Notes: generated by a model from the sequence alone, not told the origin. 64,000 nt of DNA from Vibrio rhizosphaerae (GCF_024347095.1 NZ_AP024903.1:1798001-1862000), one strand, 5' to 3'. Shown: positions 28,060 through 36,870, numbered from the stretch's first letter. Numbers and translations: made by a program.

Positions 28060-29361
28060 GAGACTGTTCATTATTCTGTGTCACGCCCATTTTTATAAAT
28101 CCAGGTATGGGGTGAGTCGACCTTCAAAGTGGATACTGAGCTGAGACAGCGTCAGGTTCCAGTTTTGCACCGGATGCGTCCATTTTTCACTGGCTTTCAA
28201 CATACCTGCATACAATAGCTTGAGCAAGCTGGTTTCATTGGCGAAGCCACCTTTGGTCTTGGTCAGCTTGCGGAACTGCCGATGTACCGCCTCAACCGCA
28301 TTGGTGGTGTAAATAGCTCTGCGAACCTGCTCGGGATATTTGAAATATACCGATAGGTTCTCCCATTTATTGCGCCATGACTGAATCACCAACGGATATT
28401 GTTGCCCCCATTTGATTTCCAGCTCATCAAGTTCGTGCTCGGCAGCCTTGAGCGTCGCAGCTTTATAGACGCACTTTAAATCTGCCATAAAAGCTTTCTG
28501 ATTTTTGCTGGCGACATATTTCATCGAGTTGCGGATTTGATGGATAACACAGAGCTGAACTTCGGTTTGCGGATAAATGGTTTCAATCGCTTCTGGGAAT
28601 CCTTTGAGACCATCGACACAGGAAATACAGATATCTTTGACACCGCGATTTTGTAAGTCGGTCAGGACACTGAGCCAGTAATGCGCGCCTTCGGCATCAG
28701 AGAGATAAATGCCCAGCAGCTCTTTTTTTCCTTCGATATTGAGTGCAAGGATGGTGTAAATAGCTTTGGAAACAAAGCGGCCGTTTTCCTTGATTTTGTA
28801 GTGAACGGCATCGAGCCATACGACCGGATAGACGGGGTCTAAATCGCGCTCCTGCCATGCTCTGAGCTCAGGAATAAGACGGTCGGTGATGGCGTTAATC
28901 GTGCCATTGGAAACGCTGATACCATACATATCCAGCAGATATTCGCGGATATGTTGATAGCTGTTGCCAAGGGCAAACAAGGAAAGGACATTGCGTTCCA
29001 TCTCATCGGTCAGCCGGGTCTGGTGCTTCTTGACAGTTTGCGGGTCAAAAGAGCCATTGCGGTCACGGGGAGTTTCGAGTTCAAATTCGCCGGATGAGGT
29101 TTTGATATTTTTCCGGGACTTACCATTTTTTCGATTATCGGGTTCATCAGCAAGGTGCTGGTCAATTTCAGCGCCGAGAGCAGCTTCAGTGATTTGCTTA
29201 ATCAGCGGCGTGAGCAGGCCATCTTTGCCGTTCAGTCCTTGTCCAGATTGGAGAGCTTTGGCAAAGGCCTGAATATCGATTTCGAATTTATCGTCAGACA
29301 TAAAGTGTCATTTCCTTTTTGGTTCAGTTTACAGAAATGACACAGAATTTTGAACACTACC
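28060..29361 (-). mobile_element. Intact IS256-family insertion sequence
   Basis: 1302 bases bounded by inverted ends GAGACTGTTCATTATTCTGT (left) and, on the other strand at the right, GGTAGTGTTCAAAATTCTGT; both continue GTCA. Flanked by an 8-base target duplication GAATATCG at 28052-28059 and 29362-29369. The target lies inside another copy of the same element. Holds one complete transposase gene. Confidence 0.9.
28093..29301 (-). CDS. IS256-family (Mutator-type) transposase
   Basis: 402 residues, full length. The DDE residues are visible: first Asp in VVWLDAVHYKI (about 175), second Asp in CISCVDGLKGFPEAI (about 240), Glu in IYTTNAVEAVHRQFRK (about 345), with the C-H region VQLCVIHQIRNSMKYV typical of the family. 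N-terminal GKDGLLTPLIKQITEAAL matches the family start. No frameshift is seen, so the element may be active. A 35-base 3' tail separates the stop from the IS end. Confidence 0.97.
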   Translation of the reverse strand: MSDDKFEIDIQAFAKALQSGQGLNGKDGLLTPLIKQITEAALGAEIDQHLADEPDNRKNGKSRKNIKTSSGEFELETPRDRNGSFDPQTVKKHQTRLTDEMERNVLSLFALGNSYQHIREYLLDMYGISVSNGTINAITDRLIPELRAWQERDLDPVYPVVWLDAVHYKIKENGRFVSKAIYTILALNIEGKKELLGIYLSDAEGAHYWLSVLTDLQNRGVKDICISCVDGLKGFPEAIETIYPQTEVQLCVIHQIRNSMKYVASKNQKAFMADLKCVYKAATLKAAEHELDELEIKWGQQYPLVIQSWRNKWENLSVYFKYPEQVRRAIYTTNAVEAVHRQFRKLTKTKGGFANETSLLKLLYAGMLKASEKWTHPVQNWNLTLSQLSIHFEGRLTPYLDL

Positions 29362-29452
29362 GAATATCGATTTCGAATTTATCGTCAGACATAAAGTGTC
29401 ATTTCCTTTTTGGTTCAGTTTACAGAAATGACACAGAATTTTGAACACTACC
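29362..29452 (-). mobile_element. 5' end of the interrupted outer IS copy
   Basis: A repeat of 29271-29361 (91-base offset): transposase start codons, upstream region and right inverted end. It continues the fragment at 27955-28059 after removal of the inner element and one GAATATCG. Confidence 0.85.
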
Positions 29453-29575
29453 TCAGCTACAGCTACATCACTCGATCAGAGCGAAGACTACCGTCAACAT
29501 CTGAGGCTGTATTTGTGAATCAGGTAGCGGTCTGTTTCTATTAACTTTCACAGCTCGTTTTAATGAGCATAAAAA

Positions 29576-29917
29576 TCATTCATAGTTACCTTCGGATTCA
29601 TCCAGAATATGAATCAGCTCATCTCTAGATATTCTGTTATCGTCATTAATCTTACCTTCCCAATCTTCTTCTGGGGATATTTCAACGATGTACAACTCTA
29701 CACCAATCGAATCAAAATATTTAAGAATACTACGAATTTTCTTTGCAACTTGAGGGTAATCATTTAAGAACAATTCTGCTGTAAAAAAAACACCTTCATA
29801 ACCATATCCCAATGTCTTTTTAGCTGCGACTAATGACATCCCTAAAGTTTTATGTAGAAATTTCGCAGCATCAATATTATCCAATGGTTGACTAACTGAT
29901 ATAGATATTTTAGACAT
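29576..29917 (-). CDS. Putative immunity protein for GHH-type Rhs toxin
   Basis: 113 residues, acidic, cytoplasmic; family not recognised. ATG 29917 shares one base with the toxin fragment stop (TAATG), so it is coupled to it. Sequence features: N-terminal MSKISISVSQPLDN and a predicted alternating alpha/beta pattern. It has no nearby intact toxin and now stands as an orphan immunity gene that could still protect against sister cells. Confidence 0.65.
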   Translation of the reverse strand: MSKISISVSQPLDNIDAAKFLHKTLGMSLVAAKKTLGYGYEGVFFTAELFLNDYPQVAKKIRSILKYFDSIGVELYIVEISPEEDWEGKINDDNRISRDELIHILDESEGNYE

Positions 29918-30227
29918 TAAAATTCCTCTTTCACATTAACATTCAATGGTTTTCCACTTGTTTCATTTCTAAAGTTTCCACCATGCCAACGATATAAATG
30001 TTCATATCTTGTTGCGGGATACAGATTCACAGGATTATCCGCAAGATGAGGATAAGATAAAGCATTATATCGATGGTGTGCTTCCATTTTCTCACCCTCA
30101 AATTTAGGCCTTTTGCCATTCACTATAGCTTCTGTTTGAGCCTCATCCCAATTTCTGGTTCCCGGTTGACCATTTTTAAGTCTTTTCTTTTCTTCTCGCC
30201 AAAATCTATCAACACCACGATTACGTC
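29917..30227 (-). pseudogene. Orphan Rhs toxin tail, GHH/HNH-nuclease type
   Basis: An open frame without start reads NRGVDRFWREEKKRLKNG..., then MEAHHRYNALSYPHLADNP, YPATRYEHLYRWHGGNF and GKPLN. These are hallmarks of the Tox-GHH/HNH-ENDOVII nuclease tails found in enterobacterial Rhs proteins; here the motif is AHH rather than GHH. The rhs core and the toxin's N-terminal part are missing, and the sequence joins a SymE-like remnant at about 30230. A GTG at 30123 could start a 68-residue product, but that is unlikely to be the original gene. Confidence 0.7.
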
Positions 30228-30237
30228 TGGACGAAGA

Positions 30238-30289
30238 TCATCGTCAATATCACCGCAGACTGTATTGTGCTCGTTCCCGATATCAGTTG
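30238..30289 (+). pseudogene. SymE-like C-terminal remnant
   Basis: Reads IVNITADCIVLVPDIS then stop, matching the end of the SymE-like remnants at 25511 and 36735. Followed by the CAGCCGGG/CCCGGCTG hairpin (30301-30327). Confidence 0.5.
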
Positions 30290-30300
30290 ATGAAAAAAAA

Positions 30301-30327
30301 CAGCCGGGGCTATTTTTAGCCCGGCTG
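30301..30327. terminator. Hairpin between SymE remnant and cassette B
   Basis: CAGCCGGG (30301-30308) pairs with CCCGGCTG (30320-30327), with A-run before and T-rich sequence after. Same element as 25656-25686. Confidence 0.65.
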
Positions 30328-30371
30328 CTGTTTTGAGGATGTGGATTTATTCACTGGGTAGAATGTCCCTG

Positions 30372-30707
30372 TTAATTTACAACTGGGGAGGAAGACGAAT
30401 ATATCTTCCATACATTTTCTTCCGTGGGGAAAAAATATATATTTTCATCCTGTACCTTATATAAGTTAACAACAAAAAAGTCATTAGGACAAAAGGCATT
30501 CATATCAAATCCTTCATTACTTTCGAGAGAAAAACTATCAACTCGATTAAAATATATAGTAGCTTTAGAACCATCCTCTAGTTCCGCTGAAATTTCCAAC
30601 GATCCCTTATTCGCATCATAGAAGACTTTCTCCATTGGCACAAAATCAAAGCACAACTCATCGAATACTATATCTAACTCTTTATCTTTCATAATAATGC
30701 CTTTCAT
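30372..30707 (-). CDS. Putative immunity protein of cassette B
   Basis: 111 residues, acidic, no signal. Its ATG overlaps the toxin stop by four bases. It is not similar by eye to the other immunity candidates here, as expected for a partner of a different toxin. The start could also be the Met at residue 6 (30692). Confidence 0.65.
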   Translation of the reverse strand: MKGIIMKDKELDIVFDELCFDFVPMEKVFYDANKGSLEISAELEDGSKATIYFNRVDSFSLESNEGFDMNAFCPNDFFVVNLYKVQDENIYFFPTEENVWKIYSSSSPVVN

Positions 30708-31452
30708 TTCGCTCCCAAAGTTATATTTTGACCATCTCCAAGCTTTAGTTTTATCGTCACGCCACTCGTTTTAGTCGTCATTTTCCAAGCTTGAGCTTTA
30801 ACTTCATCAGCAGTTGCCCACTCAACAGGTATACTATTCATACCCGATTCCTTAAATGCAGCTAACCGTCTATGATCCAGAGACCAAATATTTCCTTCTG
30901 TATCTTTCCACACTTTAATCGTAGTTAAATTTTCAGCCTTCAGGGCCCCACTCTTCAGAGCTTCAGCATTGCCAAGTACAGTATAATCACCCGTAGTATT
31001 TTTAATACTACTCTGCATATAGCGGATATCTTGCGGATTTAAAGATGAAGGTTTAAGAGGATCATCAACAAAATTCTTATAAGAATTTTTCCCTAATTTT
31101 GCAGTAGCACTCCCCGGACAATCTATCAACTCATTTACCAACCCCAACGGGTCAATCCACCCCGTCGGATTCGGCGCATACTGATAGTTATTCAACCCGC
31201 CCGCTAAACCTATCGGGTCTGCGGTGGTGAAACGTCCAGTCTCCGGGCTATAGTAACGGTGTCGGTTGTAATGTAAACCCGTTTCTGCATCGTAATACTG
31301 GCCCTGAAAACGTAGCGGGCTCTGAATTTCTTCAACCTGCTGAGTCAGTACGCTGCCATAAGCGCGATACTGCACTGCCCACACACTCTGCCCGGCCACA
31401 TCGGTGATTTCTGTTGGTGTGCCGATTTGGTCAAGGTGATAGTAGTACGGTT
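30704..31452 (-). pseudogene. Truncated rhs C-terminal cassette B
   Basis: Rhs core end (YGSVLTQQVEEIQSPLRFQG, then GLHYNRHRYYSPETGRF) ending in DPLGL, followed by a 144-residue toxin domain. The core differs from cassettes A, C, D and the full gene (AVQYRAYGSV instead of SVDYHSYGNV), so it comes from another rhs lineage. The toxin contains IKVWKDTEGNIWSLDHRRLAAF and IPVEWATADEV, a pattern reminiscent of ParB-like nuclease folds; I cannot name it. The first Met in frame is at 31399; homology stops at about 31452 against a SymE-like fragment (GTGCTCATCCCCGATATCAG). Confidence 0.7.
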
Positions 31453-31486
31453 GTGCTCATCCCCGATATCAGTTGATTTGAATGAA

Positions 31487-31517
31487 AACAGCCGGGACTA
31501 TTTTTAGCCCGACTGTT
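31487..31517. terminator. Hairpin between cassettes B and C
   Basis: AACAGCCGGG and CCCGACTGTT with one mismatch, followed by TTTTT. Copy of the 25656 hairpin with the same flanks. Confidence 0.65.
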
Positions 31518-31567
31518 TTTTTGAGGATGGCTGAATGTGTGAATCAGATTAGCATGTTTATTAATTA

Positions 31568-31939
31568 TTAATATGCTGGTGATAAGCGTTTTCCTACTTT
31601 GAAATCATCCAAATCAATTTCAAACTGCCAGTCTTGAAAATTGTTGACAATAGAATCATAAGATCCAATAACAGATATGTTACTCTTAGCTGCTGGGTTT
31701 TCAGATAGGTACTGATAATAAATATCTTCATCTGAATTGGCTATTTCCCCTAATATTTCACCTTGAATGGAAAATACTGTAGCTTGAACATTTTCCTTTC
31801 CTCCATATTCCATACTGACAATCATATCATAATGTGGACTATATGCAGCACAGCCTAGATTTTCATATCTAATATAGAAATATTCACCGTCAATTAACCA
31901 ACGACTCCAATCAAAATTTTCAGAGTTTTCAACAATCAT
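31568..31939 (-). CDS. Putative immunity protein, copy C
   Basis: 123 residues, identical in protein to the 25737 gene; one silent difference was noticed (AAATTT versus AGATTT near 31857). ATGA overlap with the toxin stop. Probably neutralises the TNT-like domain encoded just upstream. Confidence 0.75.
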   Translation of the reverse strand: MIVENSENFDWSRWLIDGEYFYIRYENLGCAAYSPHYDMIVSMEYGGKENVQATVFSIQGEILGEIANSDEDIYYQYLSENPAAKSNISVIGSYDSIVNNFQDWQFEIDLDDFKVGKRLSPAY

Positions 31940-34003
31940 TTTATCTTCACCGTATCCTCTACTCTTAAGTATTTCATTTTTAAGCTGACATCTCTTGGTA
32001 ACAGAAGTTGGAGTTGACTTCCTCCACCCGGGATATATCTCTTCTTACCATCTGAAAGAACCTCGACTTGAGGGCCAACAGGACCTTCGAGAACTTCAAA
32101 AGGTTTATCAACTTTATATGTAACGACCCGATCAACACCTTGAGGTTTCCATGACCGCTTAACTGCAAGTTCATTCCAGACATAATTAGAGTTTGGAATA
32201 GTATCTATTGTACCAAAACCTCCAGGACTCGTTACTGGTTGCATAGGGGCGACAGCCATATTAAATGTTTCCCCTGGTTGAATTGTTCTTTGTGCTGGAG
32301 TATATCCATAAGGCCAAGGCGACTCGTTCTGAATCAAATCCTGATATGCTTTCGACGCTTCAGCCCTAGTTTTAAATTGGCCTGCATGATCTTTCTGAAA
32401 TTCATTCCATGCGTTATGATAAAGCCCTTTCGATGTCTTAGCATGCTGAGCTACGCCAAGCTTACAAAGCCCTTGACATGCCTTCATCATCAACCCCAGC
32501 GGGTCAATCCACCCCGTCGGATTTTTTACATACTGGTAGTTGTTTAAACCACCGGCAAGCCCTATCGGGTCGGGGGTGATAAAGCGTCCGGTGCCCGGGC
32601 TATAGTAACGGTGACGGTTGTAATGTAAACCCGTTTCTGCATCATAATACTGCCCCTGAAAACGCAGCGGACTGACGATTTCTGCCTTGCGCTGATAAGC
32701 CACATTGCCGTAACTGTGGTAATCCACCGACCATGCCACGGCACCGGTGGCATCGGTCATTTCCAGCGGCGTGCCAATCTGGTCAAGGTGATAGAAATAA
32801 GGTGTGGCGTTATCTGCCCCTTCACCGGTCACCAGTGCCAGCGGTTTAAAGCTGCCGTACTCGTACAGATAAGTCTGGTAGTGATGCTCTCCCGACTCTG
32901 CCAGCAGTTTATCTCCCTGCCACAGAAATTCAGTTTGCCGGGTCTGCCCGGTTTTGTCGGTAACCGCTTTATGAATCCGTCTGCCGAACGCATCATATCG
33001 GTATTCAGCACTGCTGCCGTCAGGCTTTTCAACTCTGATAAGCCGGTGCTGACAGTCATATGCATAGGTTGTGACCAGAGACTGCTGGGTGCCCCGCGCT
33101 TCCTGTATCAGGTTACCGAACTCATCATACTGATAATGACAGTCCCCCTGAAACAGCAGTTGGTTGCCGGACACATTGCTCAGCCGGTCTTGTATCAGGT
33201 TACCGGCCGGGTCATGGGCAAAGCTCTCGCTGATATTGCCGCGCACCTGTGTCAGGCGGTCTAACGGGTCGTAGTGATATTGCGTCACCCCGCGCAGGTT
33301 ATCTTCCACCTGCGTCAGGTTACCCGAGCGGTTGTACTGGTAACGGCGGAATAACGTCTGTTGCTGCGCCTGACTCACCCGGTGCTCACTCAACCGGCCC
33401 AGCTCGTCATACTGAAAATGACTGGTCAACGCGCCCTGTGTCCGGCAGGTTTCCAGACCGCTCACCTGATATTGGTGTTGCGTCAGGCAATGCCCGTTCA
33501 GGCTGACCTGCTGCAGCCGCCCGTGCTGAAATTGATAATCAATCTGCTGGCCGTCCGGTAACAGATGGGCGGTTAAGTGACCCATCGCATCATAACGGTA
33601 ACCGGCACTCGCCCAGCCCTGATGCTCAACCGTCAGCCGCCCCATCACGTCATAGGCATACGCCAGCGGCCACTGACCGTCATCCACCCCGGTCAGATTG
33701 CCCGACAAGTCATAGTGATAGCTGATAGTGGATTCATCCGGCAGGGTTTTCTCAATCAATTTGCCCTGCGCGTCATAGGCGTAACGGGTAGTCAGCTCCC
33801 CGCCTTCCCGGCCGATTTCGGTTTTCGCCGTCAGTTGGGTGTGACTGTCATATTCATAGACGAACTGACGCCCGTCAAAAGTCACTTCCCGCTGCACATG
33901 GCCGGTCGGCGTGTAGTCTATCTGGTAGCGCTCACCGCGCTCGTTGATAATGGCGCTGACAAAGTGGAACGGGTTGTCATAACGGTACTGCACCGTACTG
34001 CCG
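31936..34003 (-). pseudogene. Truncated rhs cassette C (TNT-like toxin)
   Basis: About 685 residues in frame from Met at 33993. Homology to the full rhs stops at 34003 inside the codons for PDGSTVQYRYDN, so the N-terminal half, signal/targeting part and most YD repeats are missing. The YD repeats present are complete here, unlike cassette A. The toxin domain matches cassette A except for isolated changes (e.g. MAVAPM versus MAVAPI). The border motif DPLGL is intact. Without vgrG and N-terminus it should not be delivered unless it recombines into the complete rhs at 40352. Confidence 0.8.
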
Positions 34004-34171
34004 GCACAGGCGGTGGGTAGTAGAGACTTAAAGAGGTAGGGTTAGGTAATGGATTGAGTATGAATTGTACCAGTGACACTGGATACGCTATTTGAAAATT
34101 TTTGCTATGCCCGAAATAATTTACATATTGTTAGACCCGTAGAATCTCCAAGAGGAAAATTCTTAACAAAA

Positions 34172-35629
34172 TTATGATTTTTTTTCATTTGAAAGAACAA
34201 TACTTTTATTAAGTTTTGCTATGTTACAAAAATACTCATTAACTACTAGTGGATCGCCTTGAGAATTCTCATTTGCATTTCTAACCATGCACATGGTGCA
34301 AAACTCTTTTTCTCCACATTGTATGCATTTAGGAAAATCTTTTTTTCTCAAACCTCTCAAATATTGTACTTTTTTAGAGTTATACCAAATCTCCTTCAGA
34401 GAGTTTTCTTTTATATTGCCAACAGTATAATCTTGCCAGCCTGCACAAGGATATACACTACCATTTTCTGATATACAGATTGATGAATAACAGATACTAC
34501 AAACGATATCATCTGATGTAATTTCTTTCTTTTCTTCTGCTTTATTTATAATATCTTTCAAATACTCATCATCACAATTAATTCTATTATTAATGATGTT
34601 TTTAATATCATTAACTGATAGACGATTATCCAAATTTTCTGTGTTATGATCATATCTTGCTATTAATGCGTAATCTTCTCCTACGGGAATGTTGTATTCT
34701 TTTGCCCATTCGATAACATCGAGATAACAATTTTTATTTTGCTCCATTATAGGACAACTTATTTGCAGTGGAATATTATTTTCAACTAGCTTTAAAATTG
34801 ATCTTTTTGTTTTTTCAAAACTACCTTTCATTTTTGTTATTTTATCATGAACATCAGGTTTCATTGAATACAATGAAACCTGAACGCCTAATAAACGATT
34901 TTTCTTCATCTCTTCAATATATGTATCATCAAGTAAAGTCAGATTACTGAGTATATTTACTGAAAAATCGTATTCTCTACATTTCTTCAAAAAATCGCAA
35001 AAACATTTATGTAGCAAAGGCTCTCCACCACTTAATGTTAAATGTAACACATTCATATCATAGCATTGATTTAAAATATCATAAAATAAATCAGATTCAA
35101 TATTTTTCATTTTATTATCATGAGGAATATAACAATGCACACATCTCTCGTTACACTTACTCGTAATTTCTATGTGAAGACTTGTAAGTTGAGGTTTATT
35201 TTTAAAGATTTCTTCGAAGAAATCTTGTGTGGATTTGTTAGGGTGAATATTTTCAGGAGAGAAACGTCTCTTACCCCGAAAGTCTTCTGGATGTTCGTAA
35301 GAAAAACCTATATCTTTTTCGTTACATTCTTCTAATGTACTTCCAGATGTAATAAATCCTTCTTTTTCTAACATAGAATAAAATTCAATTGCATCATTTT
35401 TAATATCATCAATGTCTACATCTGGAAATATACTACTTATTCTTCTTGCAAGAACATTTATTTCTTGCGGTTCTTTTTTCAGAATAGAAAAAAATATGGC
35501 ACCACTTTGAGATATTATCTTATCTCCGATATTATTTACTTTTTCATATCCAAAATTTCTATTATCTGTAATATAGCCAAATGTATTATAATTTCTAAAG
35601 AGAACATTTGATTTTTGCTTAAAAAACAT
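34172..35629 (-). CDS. Radical SAM/SPASM peptide maturase with PqqD-like N-terminus
   Basis: 485 residues. Residues 25-95 look like a PqqD-type RiPP recognition element (NNIGDKIISQSGAIFFSILK ... MLEKEGFI). The radical SAM cluster motif is C159-NER-C163-VH-C166, followed by SGGEPLL (200-206). The C-terminal SPASM region has cysteines at about 377, 380, 385, 395, 435, 438, 444, 447 and 468, enough for two auxiliary Fe-S clusters. It should modify the 38-residue peptide encoded 66 bases upstream. AT-rich sequence unlike the rhs flanks implies import as a block. No exporter or protease gene is beside it. Product type (thioether, C-C crosslink or epimer) cannot be told from sequence. Confidence 0.92.
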   Translation of the reverse strand: MFFKQKSNVLFRNYNTFGYITDNRNFGYEKVNNIGDKIISQSGAIFFSILKKEPQEINVLARRISSIFPDVDIDDIKNDAIEFYSMLEKEGFITSGSTLEECNEKDIGFSYEHPEDFRGKRRFSPENIHPNKSTQDFFEEIFKNKPQLTSLHIEITSKCNERCVHCYIPHDNKMKNIESDLFYDILNQCYDMNVLHLTLSGGEPLLHKCFCDFLKKCREYDFSVNILSNLTLLDDTYIEEMKKNRLLGVQVSLYSMKPDVHDKITKMKGSFEKTKRSILKLVENNIPLQISCPIMEQNKNCYLDVIEWAKEYNIPVGEDYALIARYDHNTENLDNRLSVNDIKNIINNRINCDDEYLKDIINKAEEKKEITSDDIVCSICYSSICISENGSVYPCAGWQDYTVGNIKENSLKEIWYNSKKVQYLRGLRKKDFPKCIQCGEKEFCTMCMVRNANENSQGDPLVVNEYFCNIAKLNKSIVLSNEKKS

Positions 35630-35637
35630 AATTATGG

Positions 35638-35690
35638 CCTTATTGAAGAAAGCGACGAATGCGGCTCCACAACATTGTCGCTATTAATGA
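35638..35690 (-). promoter_or_regulatory. Hairpin between precursor and maturase genes
   Basis: On the minus strand AGCGACAATG pairs with CATTCGTCGCT (one bulge) over an 11-base loop, in the 65-base gap after the precursor stop. It may partly stop transcription so that precursor mRNA exceeds enzyme mRNA, as in many RiPP operons. Confidence 0.5.
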
Positions 35691-35694
35691 CACC

Positions 35695-35811
35695 TTAACG
35701 GCCACTTGGTCCAGGTGGGTTACAAGGTCTTCCGCTCGGCTTACTATTAGGACGACATTGAGCCATATGTGTAGTGCTTTGTGCTAAAACTACTGGTTTT
35801 TTGTAAACCAT
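35695..35811 (-). CDS. Candidate RiPP precursor peptide, 38 aa
   Basis: ATG 35811 follows AAAGGAG at a six-base spacing, the best ribosome site in the area. The peptide begins MVYKKPVVLAQSTTHMAQ (likely leader) and ends CRPNSKPSGRP-CNPPGPSGR (likely core), with two cysteines at 19 and 30 and many Pro, Gly, Ser and Arg residues. It lies directly upstream of the radical SAM/SPASM gene on the same strand. Not matched to any RiPP class I know. Cysteines plus a SPASM enzyme suggest thioether (sacti/ranthipeptide-like) or cyclophane chemistry; that is inference. No GG processing site is visible. Confidence 0.8.
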   Translation of the reverse strand: MVYKKPVVLAQSTTHMAQCRPNSKPSGRPCNPPGPSGR

Positions 35812-36150
35812 ATTCCACTCCTTTCTATAAAACCATGATTATAATTGATCATCAAAAAAAGTAGGTCAATCGGTACAAAAGCCATATATGCTACTTTTTG
35901 ATACAACATTGACGTAGAGCAATTTTATTCTATGCATTTATCTTGTTATGCAAAGTTGATAAATTTAGTATTAAGACATTTAAATTGCATTGAATCTAGT
36001 CAATTGATATTCCATTACTGATATGTTTGAGGGGATAAACGAATCTTTTAGGCAGGAGCTCAAAGAAGAACTGAATACTTATCAAATGTGTAGTGATTAG
36101 TGAATCATCATTTGTAACTCACTTCTGTCCAATTTATTGTTAAGCCACCA
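35812..36150. other. AT-rich spacer upstream of RiPP locus
   Basis: No intact gene. On the minus strand TATAAT (35837-35842) with an upstream TTGACC (20-base gap, long for sigma-70) could serve the precursor. A short plus-strand frame at 36023-36100 is listed separately. Confidence 0.4.
36023..36100 (+). pseudogene. Possible N-terminal remnant of AlbA_2-type ATP-binding protein
   Basis: Reads MFEGINESFRQELKEELN then TYQMCSD and stop. From memory INESFRQELKxxLN begins many AlbA_2 (Schlafen-like) DNA-binding proteins; the rest is missing. Short, so only a suggestion. Confidence 0.3.
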
Positions 36151-36159
36151 TTAAATTAC

Positions 36160-36477
36160 CGTGATCGCCCCCTCAAAACCTAATACTTTTTTCATACTCT
36201 TATTTTCCCCAAAACAGATAACCTACCCTCTGCACTGGCAAAATCCGGTGCCGGGCGTAGGAACCCGCAACAACTCACAGCATATGGATTGCCAACATCA
36301 TTTGGGTTTTCTATTATGTACGGCCTCAGCACATCTGAATTATGGTGAGCTGGACAAGGCAGCCTTGGCTGGCCGTATCGTGAGTGCGGTATTCCTACAC
36401 CTTGTTTCAGTTCGCCACTCAGAGCGTAGGAACTTTGTGTGGCGGTATTTCAAAATCACTCACGGAGTCTCTGCACT
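36160..36477 (+). ncRNA. C4-type antisense leader, unit C
   Basis: Same plan as unit A with different words. Constant block at 36229-36267; decoy GTAGGAA (36257) and ACTCAC (36273-36278); antisense CGTGAGTG (36379-36386) and ATTCCTAC (36391-36398); target GTAGGAA (36426-36432) and CACTCACG (36457-36464), adjoining the GGAG ribosome site. The hairpin pair CGCCAC/GTGGCG replaces CACCAC/GTGGTG of unit A, a compensatory change. Confidence 0.75.
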
Positions 36478-36675
36478 ATGTACGAAACCATTCCTTATAA
36501 TCACGAGTTCGCCCAAAAAGCTCGCGAATACTTGCGTCAGTTAGAAGAAATATTCGAAGCCGAACAGCGGCACAACAGTCAAGAACTACGCAACGTACTG
36601 CTGTATCTGAATAATCTGATTACCACTCATTATGTGCGCTACCATCAAGAGATTGACGGGGAGGATTTGGTGTAG
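36478..36675 (+). CDS. 65-aa protein behind C4-like leader, copy C
   Basis: Differs from copy A by one residue seen (Pro9 to His). Ribosome site GGAG lies in the antisense target region, about ten bases from the ATG. Followed by the shared terminator hairpin at 36697. Confidence 0.75.
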   Translation: MYETIPYNHEFAQKAREYLRQLEEIFEAEQRHNSQELRNVLLYLNNLITTHYVRYHQEIDGEDLV

Positions 36676-36696
36676 TTATTTGGTTTATTTGGATTT

Positions 36697-36720
36697 CGAG
36701 CCGCGGTTGCGGCTCGTTTT
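36697..36720 (+). terminator. Terminator of 65-aa unit C
   Basis: CGAGCCGC-GGTT-GCGGCTCG hairpin (36697-36716) then TTTT. Confidence 0.85.
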
Positions 36721-36734
36721 GGAATATAAGGTGT

Positions 36735-36870
36735 AACTCGTCGGCTACGTTCCTGACCGGGGCGATACCGCCACCCCGGATATTCATCTCAAGGGTAAAT
36801 GGCTGCGCGAGGCCGGGCACCGTCAACATCACTGCGGACTGAATTGTGCTTGTCCCCGATATCAGTTGAT
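36735..36870 (+). pseudogene. SymE-like remnant C
   Basis: Best preserved copy: GYVPDRGDTATPDIHLKGKW then LREAGH, followed by a frame shift to NITAD...LVPDIS-like sequence. No start codon. A decayed form of the CAGCCGGG hairpin follows near 36880-36909. Confidence 0.6.

Noticed and set aside
29271..29452. A 91-base tandem duplication near the transposase start
   Set aside because: Explained by one IS inserted in another copy of itself: the second copy is the outer element's 5' end plus target duplication.
32716..33264. A 182-codon plus-strand frame repeated in every rhs copy (also 37890 and 41000)
   Set aside because: It lies wholly antisense to conserved rhs YD-repeat codons and follows their conservation; no ribosome site or independent evidence.
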